Shown: one piece after another, positions 16,208 to 25,565 of the stretch
Numbering within the stretch: position 1 is the first letter of the stretch
Layout: the number at the start of each line of letters is the position of its first letter
NCBI GenBank assembly: GCA_017619975.1
Contig: JAFZRH010000053.1
Span: forward strand, 1-45,830
Source of the DNA: Lachnospiraceae bacterium
GTDB lineage: Bacteria > Bacillota > Clostridia > Lachnospirales > Lachnospiraceae
Direction: 5' to 3'
DNA: 45,830 nt
Notes under the pieces: model-generated
Told to the model about the DNA's origin: nothing
Seen by the model: only the letters and a program-made list of their open reading frames with translations
Database searches by the model: none
Translations under genes and position numbers: made by a program

Positions 16208-16238
16208 GCACAAAGGGTTCCAAAAGGGAACACCCGGA

Positions 16239-17366
16239 TCAGGTCATTTTCAGTTTGCTCGTGATCTTTTCGCTCGGCGTAATGTAGCGTTCCAGCGAAG
16301 TATTGTGATTCAGGGTGTCCACGACGCTGGCCAGATATTCGCTCATATCCACGCTGGTATAATAATCTCGCTCCAGCGTTTCCGGACTCTGATAGATCAG
16401 GTTCGTAGTCAGCACGTTGTCGATCACGCCTTCCTCCACCGCTTTGTCAAAGCGGTCCATCCCGCTGGTAAACAGACCGAAGCTCGCACACGCAATGACT
16501 TTCTTCGCGCCGCGGCTCTTTAACTGCCGGCCCACGTCGATGATGCTGTCGCCGCTGGCGATCATATCGTCCACCACGATGGCGGTCTTGCCGGTCAGAT
16601 CCTCGCCCAGATATTCGTGCGCCACGATGGGGTTCCGGCCGTTCACGATCCGCGTGTAATCGCGCCGTTTATAGAAGATGCTGACGTTGACGCCCAGAAT
16701 ATTGGCAAAATAGATCGCCCGCTCGACAGCGCCTTCATCCGGAGAAATGATCAGGACGTTGTCCTTGTCGAAATTCTCATGGATGTTCATATTGATCATG
16801 GTCTTGACGAACTGGTAGGAAGTGGGCAGATTTTCGAAGCCCATCAGCGGAACCGCGTTGCTGATACGGGGGTCGTGTGCGTCGAAGGTCAGCAGATTGT
16901 CCACCCCCATGGCCTGCAGCTCCTGCAGCATCATGGCGCAGTCCAGCGATTCCCGGGCCGTGCGGCGGTGCTGGCGGCTCTCGTACAGGAAGGGCATGAT
17001 CACGTTGATGCGGGTGGGCTTGCCGGTACAGGCGGAGATCACCCGCTTTAAATTCATGTAGTGCTCATCCGGAGACATCGGATTCATGCGGCCGTTCATC
17101 TCGTATTCCAAGCTGTAGTTGCATACGTCCAGCATGATATACAGATCGTAGCCCCGGACGGTTTTCGGCAGGATCGCCTTGGCTTCCCCGCCGCCGTAGC
17201 GATTCAGTTCCACCGGCAGAAGATAGGAATCCTCCACGTATCCGGCCTGTCTGGTCTGACGGTCCGCCCGCCAGGCCACCAGATAGGCATTCACCTGCTT
17301 CGCCAGCTTTTCACAGCCGGGCAGAGCGATAATCCCCAACGGACTGAAGTGCTTTAATGCCTCCAT
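16239..17366 (-). CDS. prs: Ribose-phosphate pyrophosphokinase (clostridial long type)
   Basis: Makes PRPP from ribose 5-phosphate and ATP for nucleotide, His and Trp synthesis. The 375-aa protein is longer than the usual 315-aa form. It keeps the PRPP-binding loop VVDDMIASGDS (residues 264-274), the FDAHD segment (161-165), and an R-QHRRTARES flexible-loop region (131-140). N-terminal insertions (about residues 30-110) set it apart from classical Prs and fit a clostridial subfamily. The start has AAAAGGAG upstream. It is followed by ppdK on the same strand, but the latter has its own promoter. Confidence 0.93.
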   Translation of the reverse strand: MEALKHFSPLGIIALPGCEKLAKQVNAYLVAWRADRQTRQAGYVEDSYLLPVELNRYGGGEAKAILPKTVRGYDLYIMLDVCNYSLEYEMNGRMNPMSPDEHYMNLKRVISACTGKPTRINVIMPFLYESRQHRRTARESLDCAMMLQELQAMGVDNLLTFDAHDPRISNAVPLMGFENLPTSYQFVKTMINMNIHENFDKDNVLIISPDEGAVERAIYFANILGVNVSIFYKRRDYTRIVNGRNPIVAHEYLGEDLTGKTAIVVDDMIASGDSIIDVGRQLKSRGAKKVIACASFGLFTSGMDRFDKAVEEGVIDNVLTTNLIYQSPETLERDYYTSVDMSEYLASVVDTLNHNTSLERYITPSEKITSKLKMT

Positions 17367-17438
17367 ACTGCTTCTCCTTTTGACAGAAAAATGGGTGGAA
17401 CCAAGGCTTTTTCATCATATCACAGGCAGGTCGGCTTG

Positions 17439-18428
17439 TCACGGCTTTCCGGCCTGTTTTTTCGCCAGACGGATATCCGGCCCGGTAAAGGGCAGGATCC
17501 GGTAAGAGCCCGCGATCCGGGACGTGACACGGTTCGTATACAGATCCTCCATCTCTTCCAGCGTAATATTTCCGGTCAGGATGGTGCCAAGTTCCCGGAT
17601 CTCCCGCTCGTTGATCATGGTAAAGAGAGCATTCTGCGCCAGACGGCGGCTCGTAAACTCCGTGCCGAGATCATCGATCACCAGAAGCTGCGCCCGGTTC
17701 ATCTGTTCGATCAGCAGCGGATCGCCGTTTTCTTTATCGAAAGCCAGCGCTTCCGCCGCGCCGAAGAATTCCTGCGCGGTGACCAGACAGGTCTCATAAC
17801 CCTGCGCGGCGACTGCCCGCGCGATGCAGCGGCCCAGGAAGGTCTTGCCGGTCCCGACCGGTCCGGTCAGGAAAAGACCGCCCCGTTTTTCGGAGAAACG
17901 GTCCGCATACTCTTCCGCGGCCGCCAGAACGTTTTCCATGACCCGGCGCGCCGTCAGACCGCCGAAAGCCCGAAGCGGCTCGGCATCATCGTACCAACTT
18001 AAGGAAAAATCTTCAAAGCGGGCTTCCGGTTCCCGGGACAGCGGCGTTCTCCCGACGGCTTCTTCCAGCGTTTCGGCAAAACAGCGGCACTCCCTCCCTT
18101 CAAAACGGCCTGTATCCCGGCAAAGCGGGCAGGTATAGACGGGCTCCAGATCCGCCGGCGTATATCCTTTGGTGCGAAGAAGACTCTCCTTTTCCCGGCT
18201 GATCCGGCGCATCTTTTCTTTCACGAGCGCCGCTTTTTCCGGATCGCCGCCGAACGCGCTGCGGATCCGGTCCATGGAAAGGCTCAGACGCTGCTGTTCC
18301 AGCTGTTCCAGCTCCGGCAGCTCCTGCCGGATGCGGGCCGCCTTTTCATCCGCCAGAAAGCGGGCCCGGCGCCGCCGCTCCCGATACAGCTCTTCCACCG
18401 CCTCGTATTGGTCTTTCGTTATCGGCAT
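17439..18428 (-). CDS. DnaC/DnaI-like helicase loader ATPase
   Basis: A 329-aa AAA+ ATPase that probably loads the replicative helicase. In order: a helical N-terminal region (1-95), a zinc-binding Cys cluster (Cys100, 103, 114, 116 in CPLCRDTG...CRC), Walker A GPVGTGKT at 189-196, and Walker B LLVIDDLG at 248-255. A further arginine-rich segment (NRVTSRI) is near the end. The ATG at 18428 was chosen because it lies one base after the stop of the DnaD-like gene with GGAGG upstream; the two are translationally coupled. The longer upstream frame is the antisense-biased Lys/Arg-rich overlap of that gene. Confidence 0.92.
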   Translation of the reverse strand: MPITKDQYEAVEELYRERRRRARFLADEKAARIRQELPELEQLEQQRLSLSMDRIRSAFGGDPEKAALVKEKMRRISREKESLLRTKGYTPADLEPVYTCPLCRDTGRFEGRECRCFAETLEEAVGRTPLSREPEARFEDFSLSWYDDAEPLRAFGGLTARRVMENVLAAAEEYADRFSEKRGGLFLTGPVGTGKTFLGRCIARAVAAQGYETCLVTAQEFFGAAEALAFDKENGDPLLIEQMNRAQLLVIDDLGTEFTSRRLAQNALFTMINEREIRELGTILTGNITLEEMEDLYTNRVTSRIAGSYRILPFTGPDIRLAKKQAGKP

Positions 18429-18429
18429 T

Positions 18430-19563
18430 TTATTCCTCCGATCCGTACTTGATCGACTGGACAAACAGGTCGCGCAGCGCGGCATCGTAATCCACCCGGC
18501 GCTCCGCCGTCTTTTCTTTCGCTTTTTCTTTCTTCTTCGGTGCGCTTTCCTGCGCGGCATGGCGGCGGTCGGCCTCTTCCACCTCAGCCAGCGTCTTTAA
18601 GCCCTGCTGCTGCCAGGACTCCAGGATCCCCTTCATGTAGCCCTGGTCAAAGGCGCCTTTGCGGCGGACGGTCCGCCGGCAGGCCTCCAGGATCAGCTCC
18701 TGCGGAAGCTTTTCTTCGTACTGCCAGTGGAAGAAGAAGTTCCGCTCGTCCTCCGTCAGCTGACGGCCTTTCAGGCCAAGCGCCTTCTCCACCTCACGGT
18801 AAGAGAGCGTTTCCTGCTCGAAGAGCTTCACCTGCCGCTTCGCTTCCTCCGGTGTCCGGACACCGTTTTTATGCCAGTTCAGCGCCACCTGCTCCAGATA
18901 GCGGATAATGGTATAATCTTTCTTTTTGTCTTTTTTCTCCCAGATATCCACACAGTACTCGACCAGGTATTCCAGCACTTCGCCGGAAAAGCCCAGATCA
19001 TCGTACAGGTAGGCAAAGACGTCGACGTCCCGGCTGCTTAAGGTTCGTCCCAGATAGTGCTCCACGACAAACAGAAGCTGGCCGAAATCCTCCTGCCCGC
19101 GCAGTTCCTGCAGCCGCGCCGCCGAACAGCTGCGAACGACCGGCTCCTCCGCCACGGCAGCATCCTGCGGCTTCACCGCGCTCAGCTGCTGCTCGGACAA
19201 CTTCAGCTCTCCGCTCTTTCCGGCCGCTTCGGCCGCCTGTCCGCCGGCTTTTTCCGCCTTCCGGAAGCTTTCCGGCAGCGGTTCGCCCGGATAGCAAAGC
19301 AGCAGACGGGCGATCTCGCCGTCCTTCTCTTCCGCCGCCAGCAGGCCTTCTTTTTCCCAGTACTTAAGCCCCCGGCGCACGTCCTTTTCCGTCTGCTCCA
19401 GACGGTCCGCCAAGAGACTGACCGTCAGGCCTTCTTCGCCCGCAAGGCGCAGCAATAAAAGGTAAGTCTTGACGAACTCCCCGTTGGCCGCACACATGTA
19501 TCGATCGATAAATATATAAGGAACCGGTATAAATCCTGCCGGGTAAACACTTTCAATTCTCAT
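18430..19563 (-). CDS. DnaD-domain replication initiation protein
   Basis: A 377-aa protein with an N-terminal winged-helix region (residues about 25-85, including SLLADRLEQTEKDVRRGLKY) and two C-terminal DnaD/DnaB_2-type domains: about 140-225 (HYLGRTLSSRDVDVFAYLYD) and about 255-330 (ending in YMKGILESWQQQGLKTL). The family remodels origin DNA and helps DnaC/DnaI recruit the helicase; the coupled loader gene supports this. ATG 19563 with GGAGG is preferred to a GTG 42 bases upstream lacking a ribosome site. A promoter lies at 19620-19647. Confidence 0.92.
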   Translation of the reverse strand: MRIESVYPAGFIPVPYIFIDRYMCAANGEFVKTYLLLLRLAGEEGLTVSLLADRLEQTEKDVRRGLKYWEKEGLLAAEEKDGEIARLLLCYPGEPLPESFRKAEKAGGQAAEAAGKSGELKLSEQQLSAVKPQDAAVAEEPVVRSCSAARLQELRGQEDFGQLLFVVEHYLGRTLSSRDVDVFAYLYDDLGFSGEVLEYLVEYCVDIWEKKDKKKDYTIIRYLEQVALNWHKNGVRTPEEAKRQVKLFEQETLSYREVEKALGLKGRQLTEDERNFFFHWQYEEKLPQELILEACRRTVRRKGAFDQGYMKGILESWQQQGLKTLAEVEEADRRHAAQESAPKKKEKAKEKTAERRVDYDAALRDLFVQSIKYGSEE

Positions 19564-19619
19564 CGCCCAAAGATCCTCCGCTTTTCCGTGCGATACCCCC
19601 TGCACGGGAAAGCCTCTTC

Positions 19620-19647
19620 AGTATAACACAGTTTTTCGGGGATGCAA
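19620..19647 (-). promoter_or_regulatory. Promoter of dnaD-dnaC-like operon
   Basis: On the minus strand, TTGCAT (19642-19647), a 16-base spacer and TATACT (19620-19625). A hairpin between this and murC (GGACGGG and CCCGTCC arms with an inner CCCC/GGGG stem, 19649-19686) could end murC transcription. Confidence 0.65.
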
Positions 19648-19765
19648 GAGGACGGGCCGTCCCCAAAAGGGGGCGAAACCCGTCCTGTGGAAAATGTGGA
19701 AAAGTGGATAAATCGTCAAAAACCCTTGCCGGAGCTTGTTTTCAGGCACCGGCTTTATCCCCTGT

Positions 19766-21244
19766 TCAAGGCTGCTTCCCGGCGGTGGACGATGTGCATA
19801 AGTCGGAGGCGACCAGCGCATCCGCCACCAGATCAACGTTTCCGCAGCCGGTAGTTATCAACATCTCGCCGTTGACAGCTTTCTCAAAAATAAATTTTTC
19901 AATTTCTTCGAAGGTCGGAAGATAGTAGGCTTCGACGCCCCGCTCGTTCAGCGCTTTCACCAGCTGCGAGGCGTGCATGCCCAGATCGTCGGTCTCGCGG
20001 GCCGGCATGATATCCGAGATCAGCACCCGGTCGTAGTGCGCCAGCACGTCCACGAACTCATCGAAGCAGTCACGCGTGCGGCTGTAGGTGTAAGGCTGGA
20101 AGATGCAGGTCAGCCGGTAGGGATAGCGATGCGCCACTTCCCAGGTCGCGAGGATCTCCTCGGGATGGTGGCCGAAGTCGTCGAAGATCGGGATGTCCTC
20201 CCGCAGGATGCCGCGCTTTTCGAAGCGGCGGCGCACGCCCTTAAAGTTCTCGAGCCCCTTTTTAACCGCCTCGAAGGGAATGCCGTCCTCCAGGGCCGCC
20301 GCGCCGGCCGCGAGCGCGTTCGTCACGTTGTGCTCGCCGGGCACGTCCAGTTCGATATGCCCCAGACAGGTATCGCCCTTATAGAAATCGAAGCGGCCGA
20401 GGCCCAGCTTCGTTTCCCGGATATTCCGCGCGCTGTAATCGGACGTTTCCTGCTTCCCGACCGTGATCACGCGGCAGGGCAGGTCCTTGAAGAGCTCACG
20501 GACATCTTCTATCGCGTCCTCCGCGATCAGGATCCCGCCCGGCGCGATATTTTCCGCGTAGCGGCGGAAGGACGCGCGCAGATTTTCCATGTTGTGGAAG
20601 AATTCCATGTGATCCGGCCGGATGTTTAAGATGATCCCGACCTTCGGATACATGTGGTGGTAGCTGTTCGAATATTCGCAGGCCTCCGCCACGAAGTACT
20701 CGCTGTGCCCCACCCGAAGGTTCCCGCCGATGCTCTCCTGCATGCCGCCGATGGAGACCGTGGGATCCGCACCGGCCGCGACTAAGATTTCCGTCACCAT
20801 GCCGGTGGTCGTGGTCTTGCCGTGCGTGCCGGAAATGCCGTAGGAGTCCGGATATTGGGCCATAAACTGCCCCAAAAGCTCCGTGCGGTTTAAGATCGGG
20901 ATGCCGCGGCGGGCCGCCTCCACGTATTCCGGGTTGTCCGGATGCACGGCGGCCGTGTTCACGCAGAAATCGATATCGTCCGAAATGTTCTGCGGGCCCT
21001 GGCCGATCATGATTTTTACGCCCTGCTCGCGCAGGCGCAGCGTATTTTTCCCTTCGGATTTGTCCGAGCCGGAAACGTCAAAGCCTTTTTCTTTTAAGAA
21101 CTGCGCCAGCGAGCTCATGCTGATGCCGCCGATGCCCATGAAATGCACCCGGCAGGGCTTGCTGAAATCTACCCGAAATCCTTTGGAATAGTCCCGATCC
21201 GTTGCGATCGCGTTGCCTGCCAGAAAATCTTTTGCCTGATCCAT
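19766..21244 (-). CDS. murC: UDP-N-acetylmuramate--L-alanine ligase
   Basis: Adds L-alanine to UDP-MurNAc with ATP, the first step of the peptidoglycan stem peptide, in the cytoplasm. The three Mur-ligase domains are visible: an N-terminal Rossmann part with HFMGIGGISMSSLAQFL, the ATP loop ISGTHGKTTTTGM, the central EACEYSNSYHHMYP and NIRPDHMEFF segments, and the C-terminal part with FDDFGHHPEEI and CIFQPYTYSRTRD. It is 492 aa, slightly long because of about 30 extra N-terminal residues. ATG 21244 has AAGGAGA in front; the frame is open 32 codons further but begins without support. Confidence 0.96.
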   Translation of the reverse strand: MDQAKDFLAGNAIATDRDYSKGFRVDFSKPCRVHFMGIGGISMSSLAQFLKEKGFDVSGSDKSEGKNTLRLREQGVKIMIGQGPQNISDDIDFCVNTAAVHPDNPEYVEAARRGIPILNRTELLGQFMAQYPDSYGISGTHGKTTTTGMVTEILVAAGADPTVSIGGMQESIGGNLRVGHSEYFVAEACEYSNSYHHMYPKVGIILNIRPDHMEFFHNMENLRASFRRYAENIAPGGILIAEDAIEDVRELFKDLPCRVITVGKQETSDYSARNIRETKLGLGRFDFYKGDTCLGHIELDVPGEHNVTNALAAGAAALEDGIPFEAVKKGLENFKGVRRRFEKRGILREDIPIFDDFGHHPEEILATWEVAHRYPYRLTCIFQPYTYSRTRDCFDEFVDVLAHYDRVLISDIMPARETDDLGMHASQLVKALNERGVEAYYLPTFEEIEKFIFEKAVNGEMLITTGCGNVDLVADALVASDLCTSSTAGKQP

Positions 21245-21395
21245 AGTTCTCCTTCCGCCCGGCGCCATGGCCGTACACGAAAATCCGCCCCGATCACGGG
21301 ACGGATTTATTATAGCGCAGCCCGAAGGGAAGAGCAACAAAAGATTTGAGCGGGGCTACAGACAGAACATCTTTGTCCTATAACCCGAGTTTTCA

Positions 21396-21908
21396 TCAGG
21401 GAATGTTAAAATGCAAAAATTCATTTTGTCCGAGAAAGCAGACTTCTCCCGTTTTCGGATCGACCAATTCTATGGTGCCTAAACTGATTCGATACTCTCC
21501 CTGGCTCAGCTTCACTGAACGGGGAAGAACACCAATGACGCAGTTGTCTCCCGGCGGCAGTACACGTGCGATGCCTGCTATTACGGCTGTTCCCTGCGAC
21601 AGATCGGAAAGGGAGGGATATAAAGCTTCATACATTTCACCAAGCGTTTTTTTATACAAAACAGCCGGATCGCCTATGCTCATTTCATACGCCGTGTTAT
21701 TGATGATAGTAAGGGAGATGCCTCCGCTTTCTGGCAGGTATTGTATCTCCGCATCAATGCTGCCGCCAACGCCTGCCGGATCCAACCGGTCAAGCTTTAT
21801 TTTCAATATCTTCTCCGCTTCCGGAGAATCGGCGCAGGCATTCAAAAGGACGGTGATCAGAAAAAACAAGATGAGAAGCCTGTACATTATTTTATTTGTT
21901 TTTTGCAT
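21396..21908 (-). CDS. Lipoprotein with Ig-like (Big_14-type) domain
   Basis: A 170-aa protein with a type II signal peptide (lipobox LLNAC, lipid Cys about residue 25). The mature region looks like a small beta-sandwich: ISLTIINNTAYEMSIGDP, later PPGDNCVIGVLP and SQGEYRISLG, a pattern resembling bacterial Ig-like domains in secreted Clostridia proteins. Function unknown. ATG 21908 is chosen for AGGAGGG at good spacing. It follows the anti-sigma-like gene of ECF pair 2 by 47 bases, so it may be the third gene of that operon. Confidence 0.75.
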   Translation of the reverse strand: MQKTNKIMYRLLILFFLITVLLNACADSPEAEKILKIKLDRLDPAGVGGSIDAEIQYLPESGGISLTIINNTAYEMSIGDPAVLYKKTLGEMYEALYPSLSDLSQGTAVIAGIARVLPPGDNCVIGVLPRSVKLSQGEYRISLGTIELVDPKTGEVCFLGQNEFLHFNIP

Positions 21909-21955
21909 CCGTTCCCTCCTCCGAAACATTCCGAGCACGGCCTTTCCCCTTCAGA

Positions 21956-22819
21956 TTACTCTCCAACGATTCTTTTTTCCGGGTCCGCATAGCGCATCAA
22001 CTTTTCAAAAGAATCTGTCGCAGGCAGATACATAAAGACCCGTTTTCCGTCTTTGAGAAAGACGATTTCATAGCCGTTCAGGCTTTTTTCACTATCGTTT
22101 TCTGCGTGTTCTTCCCAGACATAATAGCTTTTTTCATCAAAAACAGTTTCTTGAAAACCGTTTTTGACAAACATTTCCAGGCCCTCCCGGGAAAGATATG
22201 TCGTACAAGTAAGCATCGTGCGGCGCTCCGCATCATAAGCACTTAACGGCTCTGTACTAACGGCAGGATCCACGGCCTTATACAGAAGAGAAATATAAAC
22301 GCCGTCGCGCTTGGACACCGAAACAAGCTGATACTCTTCCGGAGGAAGATCGGGAACAAAGAATACTTCCCCCGCGGATCCGGGATCCTGCTTCTGTGCT
22401 TCAAGGAAGTCTTCTATACTGCCATAAAAGGACAAATAGTCTATCTCTTCCGCCGGCAGGATCGTACCGGTGCTCTCTTCCGGAAGCGTCGTTTCCGCCG
22501 GGTCCGATGATGCCTCCGTGCTGGCCGCCAAGGACTTTGCCGCAGTAATCACCTCTATAAAAACCATAGAAGTATCCGGCAGGGTGAGCGCGGACGTTCC
22601 CTCCTGCGCAGGCATCGTCTCTGCGGGCACTGCCCGTCCAAACAGCTTCGGCGCATTCATACCCAGCAGCACGGCCAGCGCCAGCCCGGCGGCCAGCGCC
22701 GCATAGCGGGCAGCCTTCGGCCAAAGCGCTTTTTTCTTGCCCGTTTTCGGCGCCTCTGCCTCTTCGATATATTCCGGCCGGATCTTCCCCATGGCCTTCA
22801 GCAGATCAGTGTCTTTCAT
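21956..22819 (-). CDS. Putative anti-sigma factor, ECF pair 2
   Basis: A 287-aa single-pass membrane protein: cytoplasmic residues 1-33 (DTDLLKAMGKIRPEYIEEAE, a motif typical of clostridial sigma-partner proteins), a helix at about 36-55, then a Ser/Thr/Pro-rich linker and an outer domain that contains no recognised fold. Its ATG overlaps the sigma-factor stop by four bases. It likely sequesters the sigma factor until an envelope signal arrives. No zinc motif is present. Confidence 0.75.
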   Translation of the reverse strand: MKDTDLLKAMGKIRPEYIEEAEAPKTGKKKALWPKAARYAALAAGLALAVLLGMNAPKLFGRAVPAETMPAQEGTSALTLPDTSMVFIEVITAAKSLAASTEASSDPAETTLPEESTGTILPAEEIDYLSFYGSIEDFLEAQKQDPGSAGEVFFVPDLPPEEYQLVSVSKRDGVYISLLYKAVDPAVSTEPLSAYDAERRTMLTCTTYLSREGLEMFVKNGFQETVFDEKSYYVWEEHAENDSEKSLNGYEIVFLKDGKRVFMYLPATDSFEKLMRYADPEKRIVGE

Positions 22820-23379
22820 GGTTTAAAACCTTCTTCTTCCAAATAAACCCGCAGACGTTTTCGCAGCCGGTACAGGATGGATTTCACCTTGCTTAAGGAG
22901 AAATCATAGCGTGCGGCGATCTCTTCGATCGGTTCCAAGAACCAGTATCTTCGAATGAAGACGCGGCGCTGCTCCGGCGTGCATTCATCCAGGAAGCGAT
23001 TGATGCACTCAGCCAGAAGCGTTTCTTCGACCGTCTTTTCTACGCTCTCGTTTCCCGGCAGGATCTCCTTCATCTCCTCCGTCAGCTCGCAAAGCTCCGC
23101 CTGGCGCTTTAAGCGCGATCGCCTCTGGCATTCGTTGATCGCCAGATTACGGATGATCTCCCCCAAATAAGCGAAGAGATAGGTCCTCGGCTCGTGCGGC
23201 GGGATGGACTGCCACGCCTTCAGATACGTATCGTTTTCGCACTCTTCCGCGGCCTGCGGGTCCTGCAGGATGCTGTTTGCCAGGCGGCGCAGACGCGCGC
23301 CGTATTTTTCCGCCGTCAGGACAATGGCAGACTCATCGCGCGACAAAAACAGGTCCACGATCCGGGAATCGTCCGTCAT
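22816..23379 (-). CDS. ECF RNA polymerase sigma factor, pair 2
   Basis: A 187-aa sigma-70-family protein. Region 2: KYGARLRRLANSILQDPQAA, then EECENDTYLKAW, a variant seen in many Clostridia. Region 4: CTPEQRRVFIRRYWFLEPIE, then the HTH RYDFSLSKVKSILYRLRKRL. ATG 23379 is preceded by AAAGGAGAG; an upstream extension of 29 codons has no ribosome site. It is coupled to the downstream membrane protein by ATGA overlap. Confidence 0.92.
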   Translation of the reverse strand: MTDDSRIVDLFLSRDESAIVLTAEKYGARLRRLANSILQDPQAAEECENDTYLKAWQSIPPHEPRTYLFAYLGEIIRNLAINECQRRSRLKRQAELCELTEEMKEILPGNESVEKTVEETLLAECINRFLDECTPEQRRVFIRRYWFLEPIEEIAARYDFSLSKVKSILYRLRKRLRVYLEEEGFKP

Positions 23380-23494
23380 GCTCTCTCCTTTCGGCGTACG
23401 GTTTTCAAGTGGAAGGCCTTCACTTTCTATTACAACAATTTGCCCGGCGCGGTTGCGCGGCCGCACCGGTTTTTGAAGGTTTTTTAGAAGCTTT

Positions 23495-24538
23495 TCAACG
23501 CTGCCCGGCCAGCCAGTCCTGCCGGGTCATGACGCTCACGTGCCCCGTCCGTTTCTCGTGCATCAGCGGCACATCCACCGCCTCGGAACGCCACTGATAG
23601 CGAAAGCCGCACTTCTCCTGGACGCGTTTTGACTTCGTATTGCCCTCATAGTACCCGATCCAGACCTTCTGCATGCCGAGGTCTTCAAAGGCATGGCGGA
23701 GCATCTCCCTTACGGCTTCCGGCATGATTCCCTGCCCCCAGAACGGTTTGCCAAGCCAGTATCCCATCTCGCATTCATCGTCCCGGTCGGTCATATCCGT
23801 ATGACCGTTTAATTTCAGCTCGATCGCCCCGATCGCCTTTCCATCCTCCTTTAGGCAGATCGCATACGCCTCTTTGCCGCCTAAGACGTTCCGGATCACG
23901 GAGCGGCTTTCGTCCAGGCTTTTGTGCGCCGGCCATCCGGCGATCGGCCCCACGTCCGGATCACTGGCATAGCGGAACAGATCCTCCGCATCGCCTGCCT
24001 CCCAGCGGCGCAGGATCAGCCGCTTCGTCTCAAGGGTTCTTTCTATAAACAGCTCCATGTCCAGACAGTTCCAGCTGCCGATCGGCATCGTACAGTCCCG
24101 GCTGCCGCAAAGCTTAAAACCGACCGCTTCATAACAGTGCCTGGCGCTTTCATTCTTTTCAAAAACGCCCAGTCCGATCCTCGAAGCAGGCAGGTGCTCT
24201 TTCACATATTCGATCCCGAGCCGCAGCATTTTCGTACCGCAGCTTTGCCCTCTTTTGGAAGGATCCACGATGACAAAGCCGAAGCGGACGGCGCTGTCAT
24301 CGTCCGGTTCGGGAAAGCGGATGATGAAATGACCGACGATCTCTCCCTTTTCATCCACGGCGGTCAGCGGGAAGAAGCGTCCCGCTTCGATCTGCGACGC
24401 ATAATTTTGATTGATATCCTCGCCGGTCAGCGGATACTTGTTGTATCGGACCGACGACCACAGGTACAATTCTTCCTCCGAGCGGATCCAGCCGGCGATC
24501 ACCGACGCATCTTCTCTGACATATTTTCTCAGGATCAT
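23495..24538 (-). CDS. Tandem GNAT acetyltransferase
   Basis: A 347-aa protein with two complete GNAT folds. Domain 1 (about 1-160) has the acetyl-CoA loop DPSKRGQSCGTKMLRLG. Domain 2 (about 168-347) begins ETKRLILRRWEAGDAEDLF, a RimJ-like start, with the loop LGKPFWGQGIMPEAVREML and a SKRVQEKCGFRYQW end. Each could transfer an acetyl group to an amine; substrates unknown. The domains are of different subtypes, so this looks like a fusion, not a recent duplication. It follows the LysR gene by 46 bases and may be co-transcribed. Confidence 0.87.
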   Translation of the reverse strand: MILRKYVREDASVIAGWIRSEEELYLWSSVRYNKYPLTGEDINQNYASQIEAGRFFPLTAVDEKGEIVGHFIIRFPEPDDDSAVRFGFVIVDPSKRGQSCGTKMLRLGIEYVKEHLPASRIGLGVFEKNESARHCYEAVGFKLCGSRDCTMPIGSWNCLDMELFIERTLETKRLILRRWEAGDAEDLFRYASDPDVGPIAGWPAHKSLDESRSVIRNVLGGKEAYAICLKEDGKAIGAIELKLNGHTDMTDRDDECEMGYWLGKPFWGQGIMPEAVREMLRHAFEDLGMQKVWIGYYEGNTKSKRVQEKCGFRYQWRSEAVDVPLMHEKRTGHVSVMTRQDWLAGQR

Positions 24539-24584
24539 TCCGATTTCCTCCCTGCCATCTTATTTTCAAAACTTTTCGGATCCT

Positions 24585-25541
24585 TTACTGCATCTCTTGA
24601 AACTGCTCTTCCAGGATCTGCATCAGCCGCCGCTTGTAAGCCGGGAAGACGGATTCCCGGTGCCGGATCAGCGCCACGTCCGAATCGATGGGGGCGCCCT
24701 CCCAGTCGACCGGCAGGATCAGCAGACGCTCTTCTGCCTTCCGGTTCCAGTCCAGACGGCGGCTGAGCCTGGTCATCTGCTGCGGGAGCAGGCAGCCGGC
24801 CAGGTCCGTCCGCGCGATGGCATCGAAGGTCTCCAGGCGGTTGGAGGAAAAGACGATCCGGAAAGTCAGGCTCTGCTTTTTTGCGGCCGCATCCAGGATT
24901 GCCCGCAGGCGGCTGCCGGCCGGCGCCGAGACGAGCGGAAAGCGGCTGATCTCCCGCAGGCGAATGCCGTTCTGCTGCCAGCGGGCTGCCGCCGCGCCTC
25001 TGTTTTCTCCCATGATTTCTGCGAGCAGCGGCCGGGAGACCAGGAAGGAATAGTGTTCCTTCAGCAGCGTCTTTCGTTCCAGCTTTTCGCTGCCGCCCGC
25101 CTGCTGGACCACGAGCGCCATATCCAGAAGCCCCCGCTCCACCTGCTGCTCCAGAACGTCGGAGAACTCACCGTTAATCTCCAGTTCCACGTTCGGATAT
25201 TCACGCTTAAAACGCGCCAGGATCGGCGGAACGATCTCCGAATAACGGGAAAAGGGAACGCCCAGCTTCACCGTACCGACGACCGCTTCGCCTGCATCGT
25301 CCAGGGCTTCGCTGATGCCCTGCTCGATCAGGCGGATCTTCTGCAGGGATTCCGCCAGGATGCGGCCGCTTTCGGTTAAGGCAAAATTCGGCCGGCGCTC
25401 GAACAGCTTCGTATGATATTCCTCTTCCAGGCTGCGGATGTGGCCGCTGATGCACTGATAGGACACACACTGCTGCTCGGCAGCTTTCTGCATGCTCTTG
25501 CACTCGGCTACGGCCAAAAAAGCTTCAAAGCGCTGATTCAT
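24585..25541 (-). CDS. LysR-family transcriptional regulator
   Basis: A 318-aa regulator with an N-terminal winged HTH (residues 1-60: FLAVAECKSMQKAAEQQCVS, HIRSLEEEYHTKLFERR) and a C-terminal effector-binding domain (from about residue 88, TVKLGVPFSRYSEIVPPILA). ATG 25541 is the family start with AAGGAG just upstream. The frame upstream is open only because it reads through a palindromic repeat. It is divergent from the IlvD-like dehydratase gene across 486 bases; a TGCAA-N5-TTGCA dyad upstream of that gene is a plausible binding site. Confidence 0.92.
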   Translation of the reverse strand: MNQRFEAFLAVAECKSMQKAAEQQCVSYQCISGHIRSLEEEYHTKLFERRPNFALTESGRILAESLQKIRLIEQGISEALDDAGEAVVGTVKLGVPFSRYSEIVPPILARFKREYPNVELEINGEFSDVLEQQVERGLLDMALVVQQAGGSEKLERKTLLKEHYSFLVSRPLLAEIMGENRGAAAARWQQNGIRLREISRFPLVSAPAGSRLRAILDAAAKKQSLTFRIVFSSNRLETFDAIARTDLAGCLLPQQMTRLSRRLDWNRKAEERLLILPVDWEGAPIDSDVALIRHRESVFPAYKRRLMQILEEQFQEMQ

Positions 25542-25565
25542 TTTTCTCCTTTCCTGCCCTTCCTG

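Noticed and set aside
24411-25379. Long plus-strand frames opposite the LysR and GNAT genes
   Set aside because: Composition is that of an antisense shadow and the minus-strand genes have strong family motifs.
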